DNA of 64,000 bases, from NCBI GenBank assembly GCA_050084985.1, contig JBITNC010000001.1:96906001-96970000 (forward strand), read 5' to 3'. A program made the translations under genes and the position numbers. Source of the stretch: Nageia nagi (taxonomy: Eukaryota > Pinophyta). This document shows, piece by piece, positions 46,663 through 57,919 of the stretch. The notes beneath the pieces were generated by a model. The model had not been told where the DNA came from, searched no databases, and worked only from the letters and a program-made list of their open reading frames with translations. Numbering within the stretch: the first letter of the stretch is position 1; every line of letters starts with the position of its first letter.

Positions 46663-47979
46663 CTTGGATAGAAGAGTTGTGGCATGGTAGTTATTCAACT
46701 TCATTATCATCATCAATATTAATTTGAGTATTTTGTTTACATAAAGGAGAAGGGATGTGATTTTGGTATGACATAGCAGAATTATGGATAGAATTTAATA
46801 TGACTTGTTCATTTCACCTATTCCTCTTTGAATATTTTCTCAACAAGGGTGAATCAATTAATATCCAAAATCTTCAGGCTATATTACTCTTATTGTATCC
46901 TTTTTGTGAAAGTTTGAATCTATTTCCTTTCTTTGTATTAAGGATAAATATAATTTTTAATGAATCATAAATCATCATAGCTAGGTTCTTCAATTCCATA
47001 ATATAATTATCAATTTTATACTAAATACACCAATTAAAAATGTAATAAAATATTCTATTACCTACACTTCCTCTACAGTAAGTGTCAATGATTTCAGCTA
47101 ACCATGACCAATTATTAGAGGTGGGGTACTTTATAGACAATAAAGATCCTCATAGTATAATGAAAGCAAATGATTATAGCTAGAAAAGTAAACATTTTAG
47201 GAACTTTATATTTTCACAATCCCAATGTCAGTTCTAATCCTATTTGCAATGAAAGAGACCCAATCAAATCTTTTATGCTCAATACATATCAAAATGTAGG
47301 AAAACACCCAAAATGAAATATCCAATGCTCTACCCTATAAAACTATTCTAGCCTAGAAAATCTCTATGACAATCTTCAAGAGAGGGTTCTAAACATCTTG
47401 CAAGTTGAGGTCCCTTCTTGAGGGATTTAAGCTTAGTACAAAAAGTATACTAAATTATCAAATCTTTAAAAGTAAAATAACTTACAAAAGAGTAAAAAAA
47501 CACATCAAAAAATTAAAGAAATTATTGGAATCAAAATAAGTTAAAACAAGATAAGAAAAGTTAAAAACTATTTCACCTATTAAACATTCAACCTGGATAT
47601 CATAGTTTACTTCCAAATGTATTTTATCTTTGTCACTTAATAGAGCCACCTTTGTATTGACTAGCTCCTCAACATCCTTGTATGAAAGACTTGTCAACCT
47701 ATGTACATCAAAGGGTTTGATAGAGAAATAAATAGGTTTCTCATGGACTATCATTGTAATATTAAAATTTTTATTATCAAATGAGTTGATAATTGCATCA
47801 TGAAGAGGCATATCATTCATAAATGTTCCCATTGAAACCAACAACATAAGGTCATATTCTTGCAACTAGCTAAATTCATATCTAAGAGTGGTAAGAATCT
47901 CATCAATCTAGGTGCAAATAAGATTCTTATAATTGTACAATGCTACAGTAGTCATTATGATAGCATTGGAAGTTGACAT

Positions 47980-48239
47980 GGTGATGTTGTGTAGTGAGGA
48001 CTCAAGGAAGGGGAGTATTTATAATGTATAAGGGTAATGAATAGCTTGGAAAGTTGCATGGGGAAAGGAGGGGCAAGGGGGCACAAAGGTAACTACAGAT
48101 CCAGAGAGGTCAAAGCAATAAAATGAGGTAAAAATGACCCATGGAAGCCCTTTTATAAGACTTGATACTTGTTAGCATTTATGATGTATGATCACATTTA
48201 ATGTCATTTCCAACAAGTCATTTTATTTGGAGTGCAAAC
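47980..48239. other. Upstream region of the unrecognised gene
   Basis: Sequence between the putative start codon and array 4. On the minus strand there is a possible TATA box (gcattataaatactcc at about 48,015-48,030), about 40-50 bp before the ATG. No other feature seen. Confidence 0.3.
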
Positions 48240-48765
48240 AATTGATAACATCAATGTATATATGATCATCCACATAAAAGCATAGATGATCATTTATACA
48301 AAAGCACAAAAGATCATCTATATAAAGCATAGATGATCATATACTCTTTTGTACAAACTATCATCTGCACATTTTTTCAAATGATCATCTGAATATTTTT
48401 GCAAATAATCATATGTATATTTGTGCTTTCAATCATCTTTCAAATATGTAGATGATCATCCTCCCTTTGTGTATATGATCATCTTTATTAAAGCACAAAT
48501 GATTATCTATATAACAATGTTAATGATTATCTATACTTTTATACATATGATTATATGAAATTTAATAAAGTTGATCATCTGCACTTTTATGTAGATGACC
48601 ATATTTAAATTTATGTAGGTGATCATCTATAATTTATACAGATGATCATTTGCACTTTCTATAAATGATCATCTACACTTTTACATTATCGATCATCTCT
48701 AGAATGTGTAGATGATTATCCACACAAAATGGCAAATGAATCATCTATCTATAAGAATCAATCAT
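48240..48765. repeat. GATGATCATC minisatellite (array 4)
   Basis: About twenty copies of an AGATGATCATCT-like palindrome at intervals of roughly 20-36 bp, separated by variable linkers such as 'acttttatgta' and 'aaagca'. It lies directly upstream of the unrecognised minus-strand gene. Confidence 0.8.
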
Positions 48766-49117
48766 CATAATTTCATAAAACTAAAAAATAATATATATCA
48801 CCAAAAATTTACAACTTTAAAAAAAATTAATTTTTATACTTACCCTATGTGACTTTCAAACACCATTCGCCATGACTTCGAATCGTGTTCGTTAAATTTG
48901 AAAATTTTATTTTCACCATCGTTCCTTATTCATAACCTTTCTTAGGAGAACATGGCTTTGGCATCCCATCCTCATCAAAATAAATTCAATCCTCATAGGA
49001 TGAACAAATGATATGATCTCATCATCATCAAAACTCGATATAGTGATATTTGCTTTAAAAAATAATATATTAGTAGTCACATTAAAATTCACATATTATC
49101 TAAATAAAAATAAAATC
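48766..49117. other. Non-coding spacer
   Basis: No gene. It precedes the telomere-like block. Confidence 0.5.
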
Positions 49118-49448
49118 AAGGGTTTAGGATTTAAGATCAAACATCAAAACTTATTTTTTGGGGCTAGGGTTTAGGGTTTTGGCTATTAGGGTTTACAAAT
49201 AAAAATTTAAAAACTAAGGTTAAAAATATTAACTTAGGAATTAGTGTCAATGGTTTAGGATTTTAGGTACCAACAAATAAATAAATAAAATAATAATAAT
49301 AATTTTAATATTAATAAAATAAGACATAATAAAATAAAATAAATATGTTAATGAAATAAAGATAATTTTTAAGTTTCCAAGTTTTAGGTGTTAGGGTTTA
49401 AATACTAAACCCTAAATCATAACCCCTAAACTCTAAACCCTAATCCTA

Positions 49449-49556
49449 AGGTTGGTTCCTAAGTGCTTCATCAAATCAAACAGTTTAAGTGCATCCTCTT
49501 TATAGCCATGAATTACATAAAATATAATCATTGTATTTCATAAAACCTTAATGCTA
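49449..49556 (-). pseudogene. PPR fragment inside the telomere-like block, copy 1
   Basis: Plus-strand text 'ttggttcctaagtgcttcat' through 'gtatttcataaaacctta' corresponds to 51,740-51,840, which encodes (minus strand) the PPR piece around DSLKLFDLLKHLGTI. It is bounded on both sides by CCCTAA-type sequence. Confidence 0.6.
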
Positions 49557-49894
49557 ACCCTACACCCTAACCCTAACCCACAACCACACCATAACCCTAG
49601 TCTCTTAACACTCTAATCCACACCCTAACCTTGACAATGTAGCCCACCACCCTGATCCTAACCCCTTAATACCCTAAGCCACACCATAATAATAATAATA
49701 TTTTTAATATTAATAAAATATGATATAATAAAATAAAATAAATATAAGAAATATTTTTTTATCATCAAGATTCCTTGGAAGAAAAGGTGATTGAAAAAAA
49801 ATAACTATCAAGTTTTAATTAAAGAAGGTGAACCAATCATAACCCCTAAACCTAAACCCTTAACTCCTAATCCCTAACCCTTAAACCCTAACCC

Positions 49895-49993
49895 TAAGGT
49901 TGGTTCCCAAGTTCTTTATTAGATCAAAGATTTTAAGTGCATCCTTGTTATATCTATGAATTGCATAAAATTGAATCATTATATTCCATAAAA
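49895..49993 (-). pseudogene. PPR fragment inside the telomere-like block, copy 2
   Basis: Second copy of the same fragment ('ttggttcccaagttctttat' to 'attccataaaatctta'), 446 bp after copy 1 and again bounded by CCCTAA-type sequence. Confidence 0.6.
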
Positions 49994-50660
49994 TCTTAAC
50001 CCTAACCCTAACCCCTTCACCTTTGACCCTAAATATCTTAACCCATAACCCACACCCACACCCTAATCCTAACCCCTTAATACCCTAACTACCCTTAACC
50101 CCTTAATACCTTAATCATATGCCCTAACCCCACACCATAACCCCTTCATTGTAACCCCTAACCCTAACCCTAATCTTGTAATACCCTAACCCACACCCAC
50201 ACTCTAACCCAAAACCTAACCCCTTCACCCTTTATCCCACATATCCTAACTCATAACCTAACCACTTAATACCCTAACCCCTTCACCCTAACCCACATCT
50301 TAACTGGACCTAACCCCTTAATACCCTAATCATATGCCCTAACCCTAACCCACACCCTAACCCATAACCTAACCCCATTACCCTAACCTTACACTCTAAT
50401 TCTAATCCCACATCCTAACACACACACTAACCCCTTCACCCTTGACCCCACATATCCTAACCCACATCCTAAACCCTTAATACCCTAACCAAACCTAACC
50501 CATTAATACTCTAATCCTACACCCTAACCCTAAACTACATCCTAACCCTAAACCCATACCCTAACACACACCCTAACCCTTCACCCTAACCCCTAACCCT
50601 ACACCCTTACCTTAATCCTAACCTACACCTTAACCCATAAACACACCCTAAGGGCCTCAT

Positions 50661-50989
50661 TTTTGAAGGTTCAATAAACCTAGAGGTACAACATAGTCTA
50701 GCATTATTCAAATTTTTATTTTTATTTATGTTTGGGGAGGGAGGAATTTATAAAATTCTACATAGAATTTAGGGTGGATTGATAAATTTCTAAACATACT
50801 CCATATAATTTGTTATCTTGATGGATAATGCAAATAAAAACATTTATAATAGAATGATTCTAATAAAAAACCAAGTAAAATGATACTTAATTGGACTAGA
50901 ATGATGCCTTGGCTCAATTTCAAGCTCCGATTAAGACTCCCTTGCTTTCTCCCTTGCTTAATTGAATTTGCAATGCTTGGAGGCTCCCT
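50661..50989. other. Spacer between telomere-like block and PPR relic
   Basis: No gene. The 71-codon minus-strand frame at 50,813-51,028 has no recognisable domain. Confidence 0.4.
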
Positions 50990-52479
50990 AGCTTGATTTA
51001 TAGGGTTTTTACACCTCATAATGATCATGTTATGAAATATGTGACCTTTATTATATATTTTATGTACACATAAATCAAGGCACTCACACCCATAACATTT
51101 GGTGTAAAACCATTTTCAACTACTTTTGATGGATGTCTGTACTATCTTCTAGAGCTCCCATGGTGGTACATACTAGAAGAATGCTAGAAAAGATTACAAA
51201 GTTGGGTTTTACTCTTGATAATTTCATATTCCTAAAATTCTCTAGGGGCTTTTTAGAAAACCCATCTTGTACATATCATGTGATTATTGCAATCCATGAA
51301 ATTATGTTTGCATCATGCATCTTGTCAAATAATTCACATGCCTTCTCTATGCTTCCATATTTTGCATACATGTATATTAGATCATTCACATCCATAAAAT
51401 TCAATACAAAACCATTTTAAAGTAATCTTTTATGGATTTACATACCTTCTTCTAGACCTCCCATGATGGCACATGTTAGAAAAATGCTTCCATATTTTGT
51501 GCATATCCTGCCATCACTATAGTCCATGAAACTATATTTGCATCATGCATCTTAGAAATTAAGTTCCAAGCTTCCTCAAGATAGCATGTATGACCAAGAA
51601 GGTCAATAATTTATTTGTAATGATTCTTATAGGAATCATGCATTAAGAGTCACTCATACTTTTTAAGTATTTATAGCCCTCATCCACTAGACCTACATGG
51701 TTGGTGCAAGTAAAATACATACAAATGTTACACTATTAGGGATGGTCCCTAAGTGCTTTAGTAGATCAAAGAGCTTAAGAGAATCCTTGATGTAAACATG
51801 AATTGCATACCCTCTAATCATTATAGTCCATGAAATTATGTTTGCATTATACATCTTATAGAATAATTCTCAAGCCTTGTGCATTCTTCCATATTTTACA
51901 TACATGGCTATCAAGGCATTCACAACCAATTTGGAATTCATTTCATACATGAAGGCTCTTCACAACTCTCATAATAGTTTTGAAGGGATTTTTTAACAAC
52001 CTAAATATAATTACCAACTCTTCACTATGTTGGTAGAGAAAAATTTCTTTGTCATCAACCTACATATCATGCAACGTAGGTATGATGTTTGGAATACACC
52101 CTGATAACTTCATCATAATAGATAATTTCTCTAATTTTCCATATATCTCCTATGTTTTTAGGTGTAATCAATCTCTTATAAGAAAAGCACGTACCCTTTT
52201 ATCAATTTCAATCCAACTACATCCAACTATCTTCTTGATTTCTTTATCTTTCATCAATATCCTTACTCCTTGGACATCATCCCAAATGCCAACATTAGCA
52301 TAAATATTTGAAAGAAGAATATAATAAAATGGAGCATTTTTAGGATCCAAAAAAAAAAGTATTGTTATCACAAATTCCCCATTTCCTACATTCTTATGTG
52401 ATCTTCAAGCACCAAGAAGACACATCCACATACCCAAATCAAGTTGTATGGGCATATTGATAATGAAGTTCAAAGCTTC
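50990..52479 (-). pseudogene. PPR-DYW protein relic, 3' part
   Basis: Minus strand. Just below the gypsy element it reads EALNFIINMPIQ and MWMCLLGA, then LDPKNAPFYYILLSNIYANV and SWIEIDKRVRAFLIRD (E and E+ motifs, 52,168-52,371). It goes on into a DYW-domain start (KLSIMMKLSGCIPNI, then an HSE-like block and VVKSLH near 51,960). It then jumps back to PPR repeats (ALIAMYVKYGRMHKA, KDSLKLFDLLKHLGTIPNS, MHDANIVSWT), so modules are duplicated and shuffled. Such proteins act in organelle RNA editing. The catalytic HxE/CxxC set and terminal DYW are not complete. Upstream coding lies at 61,969-62,890, cut off by the gypsy insertion. Confidence 0.75.
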
Positions 52480-53135
52480 TATAGACCTAAAGTAATACAA
52501 TTAATTTTTTTAAGGGGATTAATTAATGCATTATTGGTCTACTTTTTGTTATTTACATATATCAAAATTATGACAATGATATTTAGTTGGCATACATGTT
52601 CATTTTATCTCAATTGCATATTCAATCAATCAACAACATCATACATCAAAAACAAACATGCATTCATACATTAATACACCATTAATAGCCTAATCAAGGC
52701 ATGCCACTGATGGCATGGAATAAGACAAACTAGAAGTGAGAAAAGAAATATAATATACTTTAATGATCAAGTAATCATATAATAAATATGCAATAATAAT
52801 AATAAATGATATTTGTTTAATTATAGACTTGATATTATCAAGGGTTTTCATTTGGTCTTATTATGGCTCCTATAATATCTTGTAGTCTAGTTCTAATATT
52901 CTATCTGATCTTCAATTGATAGAGTCTACCACTTTGGAACCCCTTTTTTGGTTCCCCTTGATGTCTTTATATAACAACACTTCCATTACAAAATTTGACC
53001 CCTTGGTCATGATATAATGGTCCATTACATGAATTAATTAGCTTTGGGTATTTTTAAACCCTTTCTACATAATACATCATTAAGGCTCTAAAATAAAGTA
53101 ATTAATAAATAATAATTCACTTTTAGGTGTCCACA
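52480..53135 (-). repeat. 3' LTR of the gypsy derivative
   Basis: Matches 61,315-61,968 over its full length with good identity. A TATA box, TATATAAAG on the minus strand, is at 52,966-52,974. Terminal TG has decayed to TA on the plus-strand left side. Confidence 0.85.
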
Positions 53136-53679
53136 TTTTGCCCTTATTTGGAGCTATGATTGAAGCCATGAAATTACATGTCCAAAGAAGAAGTGTAGAA
53201 GAAACATTTTTAAGAACTTTGAACTCTTTGATGTACTATTCCTTGTTGTTGAATATGATGAATGATGATGATGAGGGTCCCTTGCTACTCCCTTTTGACT
53301 TGGATGCCTAGGAAAGGTCCTTGAATGGTGCAATGAAGGTAAAATCTATTGAAGAGTCTCTATCCATGAATGATGTTGTGTAGCTGATGGAAATAACTAT
53401 GATGATGCAGGTGGATGGTCCCATATCCAATTTTGGAGATGGAAGATCTATTTTTTTCTCCTTGTATTACTTCAACCATGAATTTGTTCATTCCATAATG
53501 TTTGATACTCAAGAACCATTTTCATTTTCATCCATGCCTTGAAATAGAGAGGATTTTCTTTAACTTAGATGAAGTGGTAATGAAATGGATGCCATTGGCA
53601 GTGTAGGGAATAGTGTGCACACCATTGATAGCATGGAATTATTTTGTATTTTCTTCTATCTTTTGGGATTTAGAAACCT
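53136..53679 (-). other. 3' internal sequence of the gypsy derivative
   Basis: No frame. It includes degenerate 'ccattggtggcatgg'-like motifs also seen at 52,690, 54,850 and 55,560. Confidence 0.4.
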
Positions 53680-54470
53680 ATAATAAAGTGTTAATAATAC
53701 CATACATGTAAATAGTATGGATGCATAGTGAATTGTGTCATCCATTAATGATGAGTCAATGTTAGCAATCTACTTATGGTTGCAACTATTAGTTTATCTT
53801 TTAAGTGAGTGAACTCTCACTAGCTATATCAATGGACATTGATGATCATACATTATATGTCTATAACTTGAATACATTATGCTTTGTATTGGTTTAAATA
53901 AGAAACCATGTGGGTACATAGCAAGTTGCATCATCCATTGGAGATGATCCAATATCAACATCTTGCTCATGGCTACATCATCAGTTTATCTTTTAAGTGA
54001 GTGAACTCTGACTAGCCATGTCATTGGCCATCGATGGTCATACATTTTGTATATGAATTGAATACATTATGCTTTAGATTGGCTCAAAGAAAAAATCATG
54101 AAGATACATAGCAAGTTACATCATCCATTGTAGATGATGCAATATCAACATCTTGCTCATGGTTGCATCATCGATTTATCTTTTAAGTGAGTGAGCTCTC
54201 ACTAGCCATGTTGTTGACCATTTACAATCATACATTTTATGTCTATGACCTAAATACATTATACTTTGGATTGGTTCAAAGAAAAAACCATATGGATACA
54301 CAACAAGTTGCATCATCCATTGGATATGATCTAATGTCAACATCTTGCTTATGGTTGCATCATCAATTTATCTTTTAAGTGAGTGAACTCTCACTAGCCA
54401 TGTCGTTGGCCATTGGTAATCATACATTTTATGTTTATGACCCAACGATATTATGCTATGTATCAAGGAT
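53680..54470. repeat. 191-bp tandem repeat, four copies
   Basis: The anchor 'tttatcttttaagtgagtga' recurs near 53,793, 53,985, 54,175 and 54,367. Units also share 'gcatcatccattg', 'atatcaacatcttgctcatg' and 'catacattttatgtctatga'. Located in the 3' untranslated part of the gypsy derivative. Confidence 0.85.
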
Positions 54471-55749
54471 GAAATAAATAATAATATTAACCTATAAAAG
54501 ATACAATATTTGCTCATGGAGGACCATGGCTATGAAAATGATCATTAGTTTTTTAAGAAACTATGCCTCAAAATCATCATTCATATGATTATTAATAAAG
54601 CATAGAATGAATTTCATGAGAAAATACCTAATTTGAACCATATAGTAGTCTTGGAATGTAATTTGCATAAATTTTCAAAGAAAACCCACTCTACTAGAGG
54701 CATGAGATGTGCTAAATTTGGTGATCTTATTTTCAACAAAAGTAATCAAGATCCTATGAAGATAACATGTTCATGATGTTAAAAATAATATCCAAATAAG
54801 ATAAAATTTTGACTTGCCCCAATTTAGAGGATTTATAGCAATTTGAGGCCATTGGTGGCATGGAATTGGCCTTTTTTGTGCAAGATCATGGACTTTCTAT
54901 ATCAATCCCATTGTTATGTTATTTCAATTTTCAAATGCAGAAAAATGAGTATGAAGATTGCTATAATAATTTATTTTTGAATCTACAAAAAGTACCATTT
55001 TTTCTTTTTTCTTTTTGTATTTGGGATCCCTCATTCTATTGGTCATATTATTCCTATGACAACTGCATAGAACTATTAGATGGACATAATGGAAGACAAT
55101 ATTAGAAATTTTATTTAAATTGCCTTTTTCCACATCGCTAGTAGTGTACAAAAGAATGAACCAACTCCCAAACTAATTCACACCTTTAATTCATGATGAA
55201 ACATAAATTTTACCCATATCTACACTCATGAACAAGCATGAATCTTAAAAGATGAAATTTTAATGTGGAGGAGATATAACATTGAAAGTTCATAAGGCAA
55301 TTTTATGTCATCAAATGATATTCAAATGCCAATTATTATTTGACAAAATCATAAACAATGAAATTTAGAGAAGCATATTTTAAATTTTCCATATTTCATA
55401 CAATTTCACACTACTGGTGCTATGCATTTATTACAAATTTAATCAAAAATTACAATTGCTTTGTTTTCATTTCTTAGGCAAACGATCAGTATTCAAATGA
55501 ATTTCATGAATTATTTTGAGATCATTTCATTTAATTATGAGTATAATTCATAAAAATGCACACTATTGGTGGCATGAAAATTGCATTTTTACACCATCAA
55601 AAAGAGACTCTAGAAACATAAAAAATTTCTAAAAAATTTGGTCATACAAAATAATTATTCTACTTGTCCTAGGAGGAAAAAGAGCAATACCCTAGTTTTA
55701 AGATCAAAATTCAACTTATATAAGAAAATTTTGGAAAGGAACAATCATT
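54471..55749. other. Internal non-coding stretch of the gypsy derivative
   Basis: I find no coding signal. Short open frames at 54,860-55,105 and 54,924-55,151 overlap on opposite strands and show no domain. Confidence 0.45.
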
Positions 55750-57850
55750 TTAACTTTTTCATTGATCATAATTGGAGTGCTTTGGACCTCTATCCCTTCA
55801 AGCAATGAAGTGCTACTAGATTGGTGATTTCTTGCTAGTTTGTTCCATAGGTTAAGCCATCTTGTGATTAATTATGATTCTTTTACCATGGCAAATGGTG
55901 ATTGGAGGATAATTGATTGCTTGATTACTGGTAGGTACAATCACACTATATATTTACTATGATCCCTTCCATATGATCATAGGGTGAGTTACTGTTGATT
56001 ATTTAGTTTGGTTATTATTCATCATTTTTAATTTTGGAATGTTGCTTTGCTAGATAGGATTACTTTTTCACTTTTTTTCCTTATAGGAGCATAAGATCCT
56101 CATGAGGGGAGGTCCTATGATGATAGTTGTGCTTGATAAATCATGGAAATAGATAAGGACCTCCCATATGGATCCTAGATAGGTATGGTCTTGTAGATTT
56201 GGCCATTGTTGGGCACATCTAATAGTATTTTCCTCTCTTGACACCATTAGTAGAGTGTTGGGATCCTAAATGTTGCATATTTCACCTGCCTTTAAGTAAA
56301 ATATCATTAAACCTATTTGATGTATACTATATCTAGGGTATCTCCATTAGGGGAAATTTGGTGCATCAGCAAGAGCTTATAAATAATAATGTCTATGAGC
56401 AAGAGGCTCTATGGCTCACAAGTGAGGCGGATCATGACTAGGAGCATCGATTTGCCTATCTTGTAGAGGTGTGTCAATTTGTGCTAACAAGGCACCATCT
56501 TTGGCTATATATCATGGCTATCATAGCCATGTACTTATGTTCACATAAGAGCAATTCAACTTTTTTGCTTAGCCTATTATGGATTGTTAAGCAGATTTAT
56601 GAGAAAGGGACTCAGTTTGCCTAGGGGCTAGTATTTTTAGCCTAGTTATACATAGATTTATACAACTTTATGATTGATGAAAAGATCAATATCATAGTTG
56701 CACATGCAAGCCTACTACAGGTTTGGGCCTATGAGCACATAACTATTGTGCAACCCATAGGATTATAGAGAGCTCAAGAGGATCCAAGCAACATAGATAT
56801 TGTGTGTTGGACTTCACATGTCGATGGATATAGATATCCCCATTCCTTAGAGACTCAAAGGAGGGAGCTTCATGAATTATAGGTGAGGGATCTTATTTGG
56901 GTCTATTTTCAAGATTTTGTATGGCAGTCAAATGCACATCAACTTGCATGGGTCCAATAGCCTTGTTTTACCATATTGATCATGTTTTGTGATAATTTGG
57001 GATTCAACAAGACACCCTACCTATGCCTATAGCATACAAGTGGTATTTAGTAGAGAGAGACCTTCAAGTAGGTTCATAGATGATTCCTACATGGAGGCAT
57101 GCTTGGGAGGAGTCCCAAGTTATGGATACAGTGGCTCATGTGTCGATGTCTCTCAAGGTTGCCACCAATCATGTTGCATGGTGGGTAGGAGTGTACCTAG
57201 GTGATATTGGCATGGGTGAGGATGATAGTAGTGATGAGGCATCCACTAGTGAGGGATTAAAGGAGGATGAACCATATTAGGTCAATAATTTGATCCATGA
57301 TGTGCCACCTTAGGAGGGTGAGGGAGCAGGAGGTTTAGCCATTCTTATCATAGCTACCCCAATACTAGGTAAAGATGCTAACTCAAATTTTGTACTATTA
57401 TTAATATTCATGTTTTTTTTATAAGTATAAAGTGACTAATCCAAGTATATTTTGTGCAATAGGAGCCACAAATTCCAGTATTACCTCTTTGGAGATAGAG
57501 GTTACTATGCTATAGAAAACCCTTTCAACAAAGGATGCTCAGATAGCTACACTAGAGCAGTCTATGAAGAGGCTATAGGAACATTTGATCATGCCCCCTT
57601 CTCATCAGTAGTGGACTTTCATGCAAAGCCAAATGGATAGGATTGAGGCCAAAAATAAGGAGATTTGGTGATAAATGTTAAGTATTCTTAGGCAAAGACC
57701 CTCCTAGAGATCCATGGAGTGACAATGAGCAGGTTCTCAAGACAGGTATCTATCATAAGAGCTAGTGGCAGTAGCAACCATAGGGTAAGGTCTAGGACTG
57801 ATATGGATAGTAGTGGTGGTAGTGCCTACCCCTAGTGTGATTATAATGCT
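55750..57850 (+). pseudogene. Plant mobile domain (PMD) reading frame, opposite strand to gag
   Basis: On the plus strand, in shifting frames, the sequence follows the PMD plan. A first part lies around 56,090-56,420. A middle part reads HLWLYIMAIIAMYLCSH, LLSLLWIVKQIYEKGTQFA and then ASLLQVWAYEHITIVQP (56,480-56,760), matching the family's 'L-LLQ-WAWERI--GRP' block. A C-terminal part has LIWVYFQDFVWQSN and MFCDNLGFNKTPYL (near 56,895-57,020), like 'V-RQFG--Q-IP', followed by a W-H--W-like region and an acidic tail (GMGEDDSSDEASTSEG). A GT-AG intron may exist at about 55,933-56,090. PMD proteins (MAIN/MAIL) occur in hosts and have been captured by LTR elements. Many stops; not functional. Confidence 0.65.
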
Positions 57851-57892
57851 AAGGCCTAGTATATGTTATGTACTCATTTTCGGTTGAGAGAA

Positions 57893-57919
57893 ATATATAT
57901 ATATAGAGAGAGAGAGAGA
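57893..57919. repeat. (TA)n(GA)n microsatellite
   Basis: About seven TA units followed directly by about seven AG units. Confidence 0.9.

Larger units (their letters stand above)
44545..47979 (-). pseudogene. Unrecognised multi-exon gene, decayed
   Basis: A minus-strand gene model that I do not recognise. The start is probably the ATG at 47,979. The first exon has an open core (47,482-47,865; KPIYFSIKPFDVHRLTSLSY) and ends near 47,577. A second exon at about 47,431-47,070 has a hydrophobic stretch (FWVFSYILICIEHKRFDWVS), and a third at about 47,020-46,663 ends HNSSIQ. After a 524-bp GT-AG intron (46,139-46,662) the phase continues into DANMVPTLVSPPPVVQ. Further GT-AG introns lie at 45,961-46,036 and 44,954-45,063. 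The C-terminal part (45,049-45,372 and on) is Lys/Glu-rich and probably coiled-coil. Stops are mostly TAA/TAG where CAA/CAG is plausible. It could be an accessory gene of a transposon or a lineage-specific host gene. Confidence 0.5.
49118..50660. repeat. Telomere-like block with head-to-head strand switch
   Basis: From 49,118 to 49,400 the G-rich strand is plus (agggtttagggtttt at 49,176-49,190, ttagggttta at 49,391-49,400). From 49,405 on the C-rich strand is plus (taaaccctaaa, then hundreds of degenerate CCCTAA, CCCTAACCC and CCCCTTAATA units to 50,655). Within the C-rich part, two PPR-derived fragments (49,449-49,556 and 49,895-49,993) and two AAT/AAAT-rich segments (49,284-49,345 and 49,686-49,742) are repeated about 400-446 bp apart. 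Both sides are flanked by unrelated DNA, so this is interstitial. Confidence 0.85.
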
